A stretch of DNA of 64,000 bases from Sisyra terminalis (Eukaryota > Arthropoda > Insecta > Neuroptera > Sisyridae), in NCBI GenBank assembly GCA_958496175.1, contig OY292277.1, forward strand, positions 52,711,050 to 52,775,049, read 5' to 3'. The stretch's first letter is position 1. Every line of letters starts with the position of its first letter. Positions 1 through 9,659 of this stretch are shown here, piece by piece. The position numbers and the translations under genes are program-made. The notes under the pieces were generated by a model that did not search any database, had not been told where the DNA came from, and worked only from the letters and a program-made list of their open reading frames with translations.

Positions 1-505
1 CACTGCACTATACCGTATAACACAAATACTCATTCGTAAGAACGTTTGATAACTATTTTAGGATTTTCCATATAATAAAACCAAGTATCTACTAAGAATC
101 TTTTTTTTTGGGATTCCTCACAAAATAGGTAAGCAAAACAGAAAAAAATATACTTGTATTGTACGTAATTGCGAATATTTCACCCGAATACCGAAATTTT
201 GATACTTAATTAGTCATGTCCGTAATATCGAATTGTCGTAAAGCGGAGAATTATTGTACGTAATATTCATTCATAATGTAATGTAAATATTTTTAAAATT
301 GATCAACAGCAGCGCAACCGCTTTAGTTCTTCTCCTACTCTCTGCTAAATTGAATTTTGCAAAATAACATTTACAAGAGCCAAGAAATTACTTAAGCCAG
401 TCGAGCAAACTATGTAGGTGGGAATTGTCGTTGTATTTATTTACCAAAAAAAAGTGTTGTTTTTTAAAGGAAAGTTGTGCTTATTTACCAAAAATTACTG
501 TGAAA
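1..505. other. Upstream region of tetraspanin 1, no gene seen
   Basis: AT-rich sequence with no convincing coding potential. The frame of the downstream tetraspanin stays open back to about 425 but holds no ATG before 506, so that part is best read as 5' UTR or promoter-proximal sequence. I see no clear TATA box. Confidence 0.5.
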
Positions 506-1243
506 ATGTTATTAAACGTAGCAAAACTGTACCTTTTCATCATAAACATCAAATACTTTCTGATCGGTTTGGTTTTATTTGGTATTGGTACATATTTTTA
601 CAAAGATAATGCCGAATATGAAAGTCAAGTTGAACACTTGGAGTCCATGAAAATGCGCTATACTTTACCATTATTTTTGGCGGCCATCGCCGGCAGCTTT
701 ATGACGTTAATTGCGTTTCTTGGTTGCTGTGGAACATTCCGAAAAAATCGATGTATGATTTTGACGTACATTGTTACTTTGATGGCAATCCTCTCGGTCC
801 ATATCGCGTTCTCGATGGTCCTACTATCAAATGGAGACACCATGGAAATTAGTTTGGAGAGAAAATATCGGGAAATGTTCGACGAGTATCACAGTTCCCA
901 ATTTGCTGCTTCTACCATTGATCAAGTACAAATGAATTTCCTGTGTTGTGGCGTTGATAATGCCACAGATTATGAGATGAGATTTGCGAATATTTCGGTA
1001 CCTGTTTCCTGTTGTAAGGATATCAATGTGGATTCTTCGTGTTTGCTGGATAATACTTCTTCGTATTGGAATAAAGGATGTTTACCGAAAATTCATGAAC
1101 TTAAACATTTCTTCTATGATGTCATCGAGATATTGTATATTTTGATAAATGTTTTTGCTGTGTTTGAAGTTATTGGAATTGTGCTCGGTGTTTTCGTTCT
1201 TATTTCCTTTAAAGATAGAATGGAACAGAAAATTTATTATTAA
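506..1243 (+). CDS. Tetraspanin family protein (paralog 1), single exon
   Basis: Predicted 245-residue four-pass membrane protein of the tetraspanin family, whose members organise partner proteins in plasma or endosomal membranes. Membrane segments lie near residues 8-31, 53-75, 85-107 and 205-235. The second is followed by LGCCG and a short basic loop (RKNRC), as usual in tetraspanins. The large extracellular loop carries CCG (147-149), a CC pair (169-170), C179 and GC (191-192), so six cysteines for three disulfides, with sequons at N152, N162 and N183. The frame stays open upstream to about 425 without an ATG, so ATG 506 is chosen as start. No intron is needed, which is unusual because most insect tetraspanin genes are split. 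It resembles the gene at 4632-5387 (both read VQ.N..CCG..NAT in the loop), which indicates tandem duplication. The partner protein and exact subfamily cannot be told. Confidence 0.9.
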   Translation: MLLNVAKLYLFIINIKYFLIGLVLFGIGTYFYKDNAEYESQVEHLESMKMRYTLPLFLAAIAGSFMTLIAFLGCCGTFRKNRCMILTYIVTLMAILSVHIAFSMVLLSNGDTMEISLERKYREMFDEYHSSQFAASTIDQVQMNFLCCGVDNATDYEMRFANISVPVSCCKDINVDSSCLLDNTSSYWNKGCLPKIHELKHFFYDVIEILYILINVFAVFEVIGIVLGVFVLISFKDRMEQKIYY

Positions 1244-1292
1244 CTAATGTTATGTCTTCTATAATTCTATAATTTAAAATTTCACTTGTAAA

Positions 1293-1298
1293 AATAAA
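1293..1298 (+). terminator. Poly(A) signal of tetraspanin 1
   Basis: AATAAA about 50 bases after the TAA stop codon, in a suitable place to direct 3' end formation. Confidence 0.6.
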
Positions 1299-1299
1299 A

Positions 1300-1970
1300 G
1301 TTATGATTTTTTAAAGATAGTAAACTTATTAGTACCTAATTGATTTTTGCAGTTTGTATTTTGTTGATGTGTGAATTTAAATATTAATTCGTAAAATGAA
1401 GGAAAACATGTAAACAATCAACACACGTTACTAAGAATTACTCATTGTTTGAAAAAATATTTTAAATATTTTATCAAAAGAAACCACCAAACGTACAATT
1501 GGATAATAATTATCAGAATTTGAATAGGAATGAAGTTTGTTTATTCACTTACCGATATTATTGTGGAGGAATTACGTGTTGAAAAATAAATCTTGCATTT
1601 TAAAGATATTTCTAATTAGGTACAGAAAATTCTAAGAATTACGATTAATCGACAAATAAAAATACAGATTAAATAACTTAATTTTCATTGTTTAGTTTAA
1701 ATATTTGAATTTTTCGATTATTGTTATTAACGGGATATAGTTGTTGATACGCATATCGGTGAAATACTTTTATGATTTTAATTGGTCTAGTTTTGTAAAA
1801 AAAGGAGATAATTTTATAACAATTTTATGAGTTGTATGCTGGTTAGTAATACTTTTAAGTAGTAATTTAAAGTGATTTCTATTAAATTTTTTATTTAAAG
1901 TCGCTTCAACAACGTGGTCATTACCGACTACATAACAATATCAATAATATCATTCAATATAATCCGTTAA
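1300..1970. other. Intergenic AT-rich DNA
   Basis: No open frame or recognisable repeat beyond simple AT-richness. Confidence 0.5.
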
Positions 1971-2501
1971 TACTGTATTTTTCCGAAAATAAGACCTGCT
2001 TTATTTTCTTTTTAGGTTCAAAATACGTGAAGGGCTTATTTTCGGGAGAGGACTTCCAACACAATAAATTGATTTATATATTTTTGTTTAATATTTATTT
2101 AACTACAGAAATTTAAATTTATCCAATAACAGTCTTGTCATTTTCTTCTGGAACATTGTCATAAGTTAAGAAATTTAAAATTCCTTTCTGATTTTCTTAC
2201 AAATCCATTTTCTGTAGAATCATTGGTCCGAATCTCTCATGTCTTGCAATATAGTTATCTTATCAACTATTAGTTATTTTATCCCATGAATTTTGTGCGT
2301 AATTAACTTTTATTCAATTATCTGAAATATTAGAGCGGCTAAAGATACTTAGCAAATTCAATAGTATTTTTAACGAATTATGTTTTTCACAATATTTAAA
2401 CAATGGCTTATTTTCGGGAGAGGGCTTGTATTCCAAAAAGTTCCGAAAATCACGCTAGGGCTTATTTTTGGGGAATGTTTTAATATCGGAAAAATACGGT
2501 A
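1971..2501. mobile_element. TA-flanked non-autonomous DNA transposon (Tc1/pogo-like MITE)
   Basis: The ends form an inverted repeat: TACTGTATTTTTCCG on the left and the complement of TACCGTATTTTTCCG on the right (14 of 15 match). TA stands at both outer edges, as expected for a TA target duplication. Inside, a CTTATTTTCGGGAGAGG block occurs twice in direct orientation (about 2037 and 2406). There is no coding capacity. Assignment to the pogo/Tc1 group rests on the TA target and the end sequence only. Confidence 0.6.
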
Positions 2502-2877
2502 CATACAAAAAAAATATGATTTTAATCGAACAAAAGGTCAAAAAAAAAAATACAACTAAGCAAAATAAATTGTTATGCGATAGATATAAGTAATAGTATT
2601 ATTCGTATAAATAAAAGAAAATAAACGTTTGGTGCTATTCTAGTGCTATAAATTTTATTATACAAATTTTTGTAGTTCCTTCATCAACAAGAAAATTCAT
2701 ACATTCAGTCTGGTGGCAGTTACTAAAGTGCTATGTGGTAAAAACAAGGACCTAAAGGACTTAAAACAGAAATATCAGGATAGTAAGGAAATTTGGCAAG
2801 AAATTAAATCAATTGGATGGGTTACACGTTCAAAAGAAAAGGTTTCATACTTTATTTTTTTTAAGAATATCAGGATG

Positions 2878-3955
2878 ATCAGGATCACGGGTAATTGGAA
2901 TATATTAAATTAATTTAAACAATCATTGATTTGTCGACGTTTTGTCTTTATTATTAAGACTTTTTCAAGCTCTGAAAGTATTACAATATTAACATTTACA
3001 ATATTACCAACAATCTTGAGCCCTGAAAAAGTCAGAAATGACTGACAAAACGTTGGCGATAAAATAAATAATATTCCACAAGAAGTTTCGTCCTTATTGC
3101 CCACAATTTAATTATTATATTTTAAACAGACAAGGACTTAAAGAATTTCAAACAATCTTAAACAATGTCTAAACCAGAATTCTCCAAACTTTTTTCTGTC
3201 GTAGACTCCTTGCCATGTTTTTCCGTGTTGGGTAGACCCCCTACTTACCTGATATTGATTTCCTGTAAATTTCTAACTGCAATGAAGTTTAGTATTAAAA
3301 CCTTAAAGTAAAAACATAGGTACTTTTATAACTTCATAGGTACTTTTATAAATAATGTATATATCTTGATATTATAAGATAGTATGATGTAAGTAAATAG
3401 GTACTATCAGTGTACGTGTTGAGATCCACTATCGTGGACCCCCATTTTCATTTCATGGACCCCCAAATTTTTTTTCGCTGACGTAGACCCCTTGCAAGTT
3501 GTCATAGATCCCTAGGGGTCGATATAGACCACTTTGGGAATCACTGGTCTTACAATCGTTAAACAATCGTTAATTAAAAACTGTACAATTAAAATTATCA
3601 AAATCGTTTTACAGTTTTAATTTTAATTTTATAGTTTTTAACTAACGATTGTTTAGACATTGTTTAAGATTGTTTGAAATTCTTTAAGTCCTTGTCTATT
3701 TAAAATATAATAATTAAATTGTGGGCAATAAGGACGAAGTTTCTTGTAGATTATTATTTATTTTATCGCCAACGTTTCGTTAGTCATTCCTAACTTCTTC
3801 AAGGCTCAAGATTGTTGTTAATATTGTAAATATTGTTAATATTGTAATATTTCAAAGCTTGAAAAAATCTTAATAATAAAGACGAAACGTCGACAAATCA
3901 ATGATTGTTTAAACTAATTTAACTATATTCCAATTACCCGTAACCCTGATATTAT
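2878..3955. mobile_element. Large foldback element, Penelope-associated family A
   Basis: Two long inverted arms face each other. The left runs from ACGGGTAATTGGAATAT near 2888 inward and the right ends with its complement near 3945. After removing the 372-bp MITE at 3175-3546 the arms run about 350 bases each and meet near 3605. Each arm contains the shared core: TGAAGAA-like, a GTCAG/CTGAC or GTTAG/CTAAC stem, GAAAC-like, then GTTGGCGATAAAATAAA (plus strand near 3021-3065, minus strand near 3815-3765). A short relative lies at 53271-53483. No clear target duplication was found for this copy. No protein is encoded. Confidence 0.75.
3175..3546. mobile_element. hAT-type MITE nested in the foldback
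   Basis: The left end CAGAATTCTCCAAACTTTTT and the right end, whose complement begins CAGTGATTCCCAAA, form a degenerate terminal inverted repeat of the CAGTGGTTCCCAAAC type common in hAT elements. Inside are several GTAGACCCC-like repeats. Flanks read GTCTAAAC on the left and GTCTTACA on the right, a decayed 8-bp target duplication. The uninterrupted right arm of the host foldback supports GTCTAAAC as the original site. Confidence 0.65.
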
Positions 3956-3959
3956 TATT

Positions 3960-4631
3960 GTTATTTATACTGGAATTGAACCTTACATAGAAATTTTTTT
4001 TTGTACTTGATATTTTTTCAAATTTTTTTTTTTATATATTCCAAAGTCTTTTTAATTCCTTTTTTGGTGTTGAGGAAAATTGTTTCTCCTATTTAAAACT
4101 ACTTAGATATATCGGAAATTGGAAGATAGAAACAATAAACATTTCTTAAGCTGAAGAAATCCCAAATTTATGATCGAAGAATGGCTTTGCTTGATCAACT
4201 TAGCTAATTTAAAATTTGCTTTATAAAGGGATTCAAATATTTAAAAAGGTAATTTCTACAGAAATTAAATTTCTCTCCAAACACTAAAACATTTTTTTGA
4301 TTTAGGAAGAATTCATAAACAAGTCTATTTATAAATTTGACTTCCGTCAAAACAGCAAGAAAAACGGTATTATTTATTTTTTAATTCAATAAATGCAATA
4401 AACTGCAACAGTATTACTGTATCAATTAACAATTATTCAAATCAAAAATGCATTTGCTGCTAATTCAATAACTGCGCGAGCAATTTGCCACCTCTCCACA
4501 TCGTTTTGCGTATTATTTTGCACATGCAGACATTCTGTTGACATTGCAAATGTTATAGCCGGCAAAACTCATCCGAAACCATTCTTATCAAATTGAATTC
4601 ATACAAAGTTATACAAAAAAAAAATAGTAAA
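3960..4631. other. Intergenic, upstream of tetraspanin 2
   Basis: AT-rich sequence without a recognisable gene. The last 150 bases are less AT-rich and may hold the promoter and 5' UTR of the gene at 4632, but no clear TATA box is present. Confidence 0.4.
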
Positions 4632-5387
4632 ATGTTGGTGACCTCCGACATCATGAAATACTTGCTGTTCCTCTTCAACATATTTTGTGTTATTTTCGGT
4701 CTAATTTTGCTGACAGTGGCTACCCATTTTTACAAAACCGCAGACTATTACGAGACTTTGATCGGACCGTTTAATTGGAACGGGATACGCTTTTCGTTCT
4801 GGTTATTATTTGTGATTGGTGTTGGCAGTTCTTTGTCGTTGATCGCTCTTCTTGGAAGCTGTGGAATTTTTCGCAAAAATCGATGCATGCTGGCTTTGTA
4901 CATTTTGGTTTTGATGGTAATGCTGTCCGTTCAAATGAGTCTCTCGTTTTTCGTGTCGACCGAGAGAACCATCATTTCTGCCATGCAAGTCAAACTGGAA
5001 TATGTCGAAATGTTCAACCATTATCACACTTCACCAATTGCAAACATAAATATCAACAATGTGCAAACCAACTTGATGTGCTGTGGAATTGAAAATGCCA
5101 CCGAATACTCGCAAAAGTTTGAAAACACTGCAATACCACTGTCGTGTTGTAAAAATTTTGCCAAATCGAATTGCTCTTGGGACGAGACTTCTTCATATTG
5201 GAACGAGGGATGCCTAGATAAAATTTTTAATATCAGAGACTTTTTCGTTGATACCATTGATGTTATATTGGTTATTTTAAATATCTTTTTTGTCGTTGAA
5301 ATCATTGGAATTATCTTTGGTGTGCTGGTTGCTTTTTCCATCAAAAATGGTAGACATCAAAAGAAAATTCAATTCGCCTTTATTTAA
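4632..5387 (+). CDS. Tetraspanin family protein (paralog 2), single exon
   Basis: Predicted 251-residue tetraspanin, paralog of the gene 3.4 kb upstream on the same strand. Membrane segments lie near residues 10-33, 55-78, 86-108 and 210-237, with the RKNRC cytoplasmic loop after segment 2. The large extracellular loop has CCG at 150-152, a CC pair at 172-173, C181 and C194, and sequons at N155 and N180. ATG 4632 has a favourable context (AAA before it); a second ATG eight codons in (4653) lies just before membrane segment 1 and is an alternative start. Like paralog 1 it has no intron. Loop residues around VQ.N..CCG..NAT.Y and TSSYWN.GC are shared with paralog 1, while the termini differ. An AATAAA lies near 5533. 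A retrocopy that then duplicated would explain a pair of intronless genes, but this is inference. Confidence 0.9.
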   Translation: MLVTSDIMKYLLFLFNIFCVIFGLILLTVATHFYKTADYYETLIGPFNWNGIRFSFWLLFVIGVGSSLSLIALLGSCGIFRKNRCMLALYILVLMVMLSVQMSLSFFVSTERTIISAMQVKLEYVEMFNHYHTSPIANININNVQTNLMCCGIENATEYSQKFENTAIPLSCCKNFAKSNCSWDETSSYWNEGCLDKIFNIRDFFVDTIDVILVILNIFFVVEIIGIIFGVLVAFSIKNGRHQKKIQFAFI

Positions 5388-5944
5388 TTTAACGAAATGT
5401 TTTAAAATATTTAACTGTAGATACTACAGGACTGGTTGAGCTCTGGCTATTAAAAAAAAATCGTTAAACCAGCATTTTACGATACGAAGGGTCGAGTCAA
5501 TGACCCAATTCAATACCACAGATGGTTTCAAAAATAAAATTTGCCTAAAATGTATTAACTTATTAAAATAATTTAAGAAAACTAATTGAAATATTTAAAA
5601 TTAAGATCTATTTATTTATTTATACCTAAAACCTGTGATTTGTTCTAGGTGATTGATTACTCGAAATTGTGAATAAATCCAATGTATAGTTTCAATCCAA
5701 TGTACTGCACTGATCGATAGTTTTATTGCAAATTTTGGGCGCCAATGTGGGGAGAAATCAAGACAAAAAAGGAAACGTTTTATAGAATTCATTCTATTGA
5801 GATAACAACAATAAGATGTTAGTTTGATGAGATCAAATGCGATTCTGCACCTGTTTTATGAGAGGATTGAATGAAACGATCTATAAAATTCCAGATACCG
5901 TAATTATTTGGCTTATCGGCAAGTTTAAATAAGGAATATAGTAG
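5388..5944. other. 3' UTR and intergenic sequence
   Basis: Contains AATAAA near 5533 and near 5671 that could end the tetraspanin 2 transcript. Otherwise featureless. Confidence 0.4.
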
Positions 5945-5952
5945 ATATTGCA

Positions 5953-6678
5953 TACAGTGGCGTAGCTACCTAGAGGCTAGGCGGGGCAGTGCCCCGGGGT
6001 CCTCAAGTGCAGGGGGCCCTCGAATCCTTACCAGAAATCTCGACCGAACTGAACTTTTGGAAATTCAGTTGGAAGTTCACCAATTATGTAAGGAAATAAT
6101 GAGCAAATATGGAGTGCTAGAATGCAATCTAACGGAAATATTTACAGCTGTGTTATTATTATTTACAATTCCTGTCACTTCTGCAGCAGCTGAAAAGTCA
6201 TTTAGCAAATTAAAAATAATAACCAATTATTTAAGAAATAATATGGGCCAAACTCGACTCCGATATTTATCACTAATAGCAATTGAAAACAAAACCGCAT
6301 CAAGCCTGGATTTAAACGAAGTTATTAATACTTTTGCGAAAACTAAAGCTTGGAAAAAATTGTAAATATAATTGTTATTTAGTCAGTTGATAGACTGGAC
6401 CTTTATATAATAAACCCTTGAATCTTTTCTATTTCGTTTTATTAGCCAAACCAACACCAAATATTAATTGTAATTTATGTTGTTACTGTTTAATATTTTT
6501 ATTACCTGGCCTGCAGTGCACAAAAAAAAGCTTAAGTCGCTTAGCATTTTTAAGTAATTGTATATTTCATATTTTTATTTGATAAAACCTAATCAGCTTA
6601 CATAGCAGTGATAGCAGTGGGGCCTCATTTTTTAATTTGGCCCAGGACCCTTGGTTACTTAGCTACGCCACTGAGTGG
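5953..6678 (+). mobile_element. Truncated hAT transposon with 8-bp target duplication
   Basis: The left end holds CAGTGGCGTAGCTAC from 5955 and the right end its complement GTAGCTACGCCACTG... finishing near 6673. Subterminal GC-rich blocks (GCCCCGGGG on the left, GGGGCC on the right) echo each other. The exact 8-bp repeat ATATTGCA flanks the element at 5945-5952 and 6679-6686, matching the 8-bp duplication made by hAT transposases. Only the C-terminal end of a transposase remains inside, so this is an internal-deletion derivative. Intact ends and an exact duplication suggest fairly recent insertion. Confidence 0.88.
6057..6365 (+). pseudogene. hAT transposase C-terminal dimerisation domain fragment
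   Basis: About 100 residues end in a TAA stop. The centre reads TIPVTSAAAEKSFSKLK followed by N.LR..MGQ.RL..L.LIAIEN, the signature of the hAT C-terminal dimerisation region, closest in style to ZMYM1-like hAT transposases. The N-terminal zinc finger, the DDE catalytic domain and an initiating ATG at the fragment's start are missing. The frame runs upstream without a stop into the GC-rich left terminal sequence. The fragment cannot be catalytic. Confidence 0.85.
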
Positions 6679-6689
6679 ATATTGCAAAT

Positions 6690-9630
6690 TTAACATTAGA
6701 ATAAATGATTCTTTGTTCCCAAACTTCTTTTGGCTGATTTATTCACACCAGAAATGGAAGAAACTTTTTACAACAAAAAATAAATTTTATCATTGTACTT
6801 GAAGATTACATATGTGCTTCCTCATAAGAGGAATAAATTAAGATTGAAATTTAAAAGTCTGAGATTTTTACGTACGTACGTGTTAATTCATACTAATACG
6901 CAAAATTGTTTACTTATTTCAACTATGTATTTATAATTGCCTTTTTGTTGCAGGTAAAATTCTTACGTTCATCTCGTTTTAATCAAAACAAATATCAACC
7001 TTTGAATGAACATTTATTCTAAATAATGATAAATACTTGTAAGTATAAAATTTTATTTTTGAGCCAATTTATTTCCAACTTTGATAAGAGAAAATAAAAA
7101 CATCCATTAGTGTGTTTCAGTTAAATTCTCTATAATCTCATAATTGATTTAATCATAAAAAAATAAGCAAGTAAATTGCTTTATTTTATTTTTTGCGAAG
7201 AGAACCTTTCACATCAAAACGTTGTGGAATAATAACATAGCTTCCAAAGTTACAGCTGTGGAAGACAGGCGAACAAAAAAAAAATCATTTCCCACTCTTG
7301 ATTCTCATATTATGTTGTTACAATATACAACGTGGTATTTCCCAGATTAGGTCTCGATTTATCGGAATTTCCAACCGTGAGTGACGTCATCGCTATCAAG
7401 TACTATTCCACTTTTAAACTTACATATATGTTGACTGGCTTTATATTTGTCTTTCAATCTATGCTAGCATTAAATGTCGTTGCTTTTTCTTGATTTTCCT
7501 CCTATACAGGAATATTTAAAGTTTTAAAGTTGACCATTCAAAAACTTGGAATACCTAAATTTAATTATGCATTATTATGTAAAACTGGATTAATTTAACA
7601 AGAACATCTGGTCATTTGACCAAAGGTTGCATAAATAGATATGTTGATAAAAACAGTTCAAGGAAAATGAGCTTATCAAGTTGTGTCTTCCATTTTACAA
7701 CGAAAAACACATTGTTATTATAATTTCTATGTTTATTTTGGCCTAGAAAAATTTATTACGATCCGTTCATAGATCAATGAATTCCCTTGTAATTCACCGC
7801 AAGAAAATATGAAATTTTTTGCTTTTCATTTGGGATATTATACACGGTGCTTTCATCGTAAAAGAATAGCTAGAGAAAAACTTTTTCCCTGACGCATAAG
7901 TAAACATATTATTAAGATTGCGTCGATTTAATCTCGTTTCCTGTATTTTTATTGCTCGTTTCCAAATAAGATTAGTTTATCAAATTTTTCGTAGACCTTA
8001 TACTATATGTTGTTTTGATGTTAAACAAAGTCGCAATAAATTGCTTTGAAAAGAGAAAAAAAAAACGGGGGAAGTGTTAAGGGAAAAGCACAACGTTTTA
8101 ATTTATTGTTAGTTTTAATAATAGACTAAGGGAAACCCTTGTTTTTTAGTGGGGTAAGTTTTTATTTTTGTTCGTTCGTCAATTTTCTCATAAATGGACG
8201 TTTGACCTATATTTTCCGTTTTTTTTTTTTTTTGTTAAATAGAAAACATGTAGTACGTGGTTAGTGAAACATGAAAACGAAAAAGGAACTTTGTTATGAA
8301 TAACAGGATGTAATTTTTCAAGTTGATGTTTTTTTTCTTTTCGGTTGCAGAAAATCAAATTACTTCTAAAAGGCTAAAAGTTTTCGGCAAAACGATTGAA
8401 ATTTATCGAGTTTTTGTAACACTCGTTAATATTAATACACAAATTGATATAAATATTCGGACTTAAGATTAAACGGTCTATTTTCCATTCCGGAAAATAA
8501 TCTATCCCGGAAATCATTTCATCGAAAACTAGTCTTATCGATCATCCCAGAAGCCTTAAGATAAACATTAAGTATCGGGAATAAGGGAGGAAATTATAAG
8601 TATATTCCTAAACGAAAAGCTGAAGTGGCAACTTTTAAATCTAATTCCATTGAAAGAAAAAATGATGACGTCGTTGAAAAAATTATAACTTTGTAAAGAG
8701 AATTTTTTTAGTTGAAATGGTAAAGTTTAATTGAGATATTTAATGAAAAAATTGTTGAAACATTTTAATGGAAGTGGATAAAGTTTTACGAAATATGCTG
8801 TGTAATTAACGAACGAAATTATCTTAACGATTAATGGCCTATTCCTTTGCCAAAAAATAAATTGCTGTTTTCATTATACAACCTTTGAATATAAAACTTC
8901 ATTTAGTATTAAAATTAACCCATAAAATTTTTACAAACCGATTAATGTTCATTTTGTATTCTGAAATATTTTAAGTGTGAAATAAATTTCAACTTTCGAT
9001 ATCGTTAAAAAGTTAAACTGCACTAATATATGGGTTAATAGACTTTGCATAAACAAAATTAATTTTAACTATCTTTTCTTTCCCTTATCTTAAGTCGTTG
9101 ATAAAAAAAAATACATTAATATGATTTTTATTAGTTAACACTCAAAAACAATCTTTAAAAGCCGCATGCGGCTCGCGGACCATCTTTGATATAAAGCACG
9201 AATTTCGAATAAACAAAGAAACAATTTCCTTTGGATATTTTCTAATAGCCACTGATTTTTCTTGCAATTAAAACATACAAAAACCCAAATAATTACATTG
9301 TAATAATTGATTGTATCTTTTCAAAACGATTGTTGCAATTCCCTGTTAAACTTTTGAATTGTGTGTGAAAACTTTATACAAACCAAGACTGGAAAAGTTT
9401 TTGACTAAATAAATTCATTTGAAGACTTTACCACTGCGAAAAAGCTCAAAAAGAAAAGTTTTTCCGTTAAGTTGTATGTGGAATAAAATGAAAATTTATG
9501 TCTCACAGAAAACAAAGATGTACGTCTTTCATGTCGTTATGTAATTATATTTATTTGGAAAAAGAAAAGTTGGTAACCTTACTGTAAGTTTCATATAAAA
9601 TTTTCTTTGAAATATCATTTTTTAAATGCA
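6690..9630. other. Intergenic, no gene seen
   Basis: About 2.9 kb of AT-rich DNA. The only marks are a short GC-rich palindromic stretch near 9161 (GCCGCATGCGGC), which may be a transposon end remnant, and an ACGT microrepeat near 6871. Confidence 0.5.
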
Positions 9631-9647
9631 TTTATTGTAAATTTATT
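9631..9647 (-). terminator. Poly(A) signals of the vanin-like gene
   Basis: On the minus strand AATAAA occurs at 9647-9642 and again at 9636-9631, starting 13 bases beyond the TAA stop codon at 9662-9660. Confidence 0.6.
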
Positions 9648-9659
9648 TTCCCCTACAAT

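Noticed and set aside
2713..2913. Short charged frame (KDLKDLKQKY...)
   Set aside because: Starts at GTG, runs into the arm of a foldback element, and matches no family I can name.
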